A stretch of 5,954 nt of DNA, taken from contig JAHJAQ010000092.1 of the NCBI GenBank assembly GCA_018813975.1, forward strand, positions 1 to 5,954. Reading direction: 5' to 3'. Under the pieces are notes generated by a model. That model made no database searches and was not told where the DNA came from. It saw only the letters and a list, made by a program, of their open reading frames with translations. This document shows positions 5,136-5,954 of the stretch, piece by piece (the first letter of the stretch is position 1; the number at the start of each line of letters is the position of its first letter). This stretch comes from Microcaldota archaeon. Its GTDB lineage: Archaea > Iainarchaeota > Iainarchaeia > Iainarchaeales > JAGVWC01. Position numbers and translations under genes: made by a program.

Positions 5136-5219
5136 CTAAAGCGTAGGTTTTCGCCAGCCTTTTTTGAAAAGGCTGATAAATAGGGCTTGCTTGTTTGGGT
5201 TATGTCTAAAGCGGTAGCT
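5136..5219 (+). repeat. Pair of direct repeats flanking a hairpin between prs and pyrB
   Basis: CTAAAGCGTAGGT at 5136-5148 recurs as CTAAAGCGGTAGCT at 5206-5219, with the first eight bases identical and then a one-base insertion. The copies start 70 bp apart and lie on either side of the perfect hairpin at 5155-5175. They could be binding sites for a regulator of the divergent pair. No function is shown by the sequence alone. Confidence 0.4.
5155..5175. repeat. Perfect 9-bp inverted repeat (hairpin) in the prs/pyrB intergenic region
   Basis: CAGCCTTTT (5155-5163) and AAAAGGCTG (5167-5175) are exact reverse complements around a 3-base loop. The element sits about 40 bp upstream of the prs TATA box centre and about 60 bp upstream of the likely pyrB TATA box. 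It is therefore probably not transcribed in either gene and is better placed to be an operator than a terminator or attenuator. Confidence 0.6.
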
Positions 5220-5223
5220 GTTT

Positions 5224-5954
<731 letters not shown>

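Overview
The window looks like a compact, gene-dense stretch of an archaeal chromosome, possibly from a DPANN-type lineage such as Diapherotrites or Micrarchaeota. That placement is an inference. Four things point to archaea: a class III (pilin/archaellin-type) signal peptide of the form QGSLEY; a CDP-alcohol phosphatidyltransferase resembling archaetidylinositol-phosphate synthase; TATA-like boxes centred about 25-31 nt before most start codons, with no Shine-Dalgarno sequence (the leaderless pattern); and oligo-T stretches after some stop codons. There is no sign of a mobile element, CRISPR array, tRNA or rRNA.

Left part (1-1413), a cell-surface pair. On the minus strand is the N-terminal 313 residues of a secreted or surface-anchored calcineurin-like metallophosphoesterase with a class III signal peptide. 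It runs off the left edge. It diverges from a small plus-strand protein with a signal peptide, a Pro-rich linker and two Cys-Gly-Gly motifs. The 76-bp gap between their start codons carries two TATA boxes and a symmetric pair of CTAAAAGC elements.

Middle (1395-4120). A small DUF4406-like protein (nucleoside 2-deoxyribosyltransferase-like fold) and the CDP-alcohol phosphatidyltransferase lie on the minus strand. The latter diverges, across 40 bp, from a PHP-domain metal-dependent phosphoesterase. The PHP gene converges on a minus-strand MscS-type mechanosensitive channel, with 1 bp between their stop codons.

Right part (4156-5954), nucleotide biosynthesis. A bacterial-type class I ribose-phosphate pyrophosphokinase (prs, minus strand) diverges from the aspartate carbamoyltransferase catalytic chain (pyrB, plus strand, cut by the right edge). 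PyrB starts the pyrimidine ring and Prs supplies the PRPP used to make OMP, so the pair makes metabolic sense. Their 165-bp intergenic region holds a perfect 9-bp hairpin flanked by near-identical direct repeats, a candidate shared control region.

No convincing novel multi-gene system is visible. The most unusual items are the pilin-signal phosphoesterase with a non-canonical GNHD motif, the Cys-Gly-Gly repeat protein divergent from it, and the structured prs/pyrB intergenic region.
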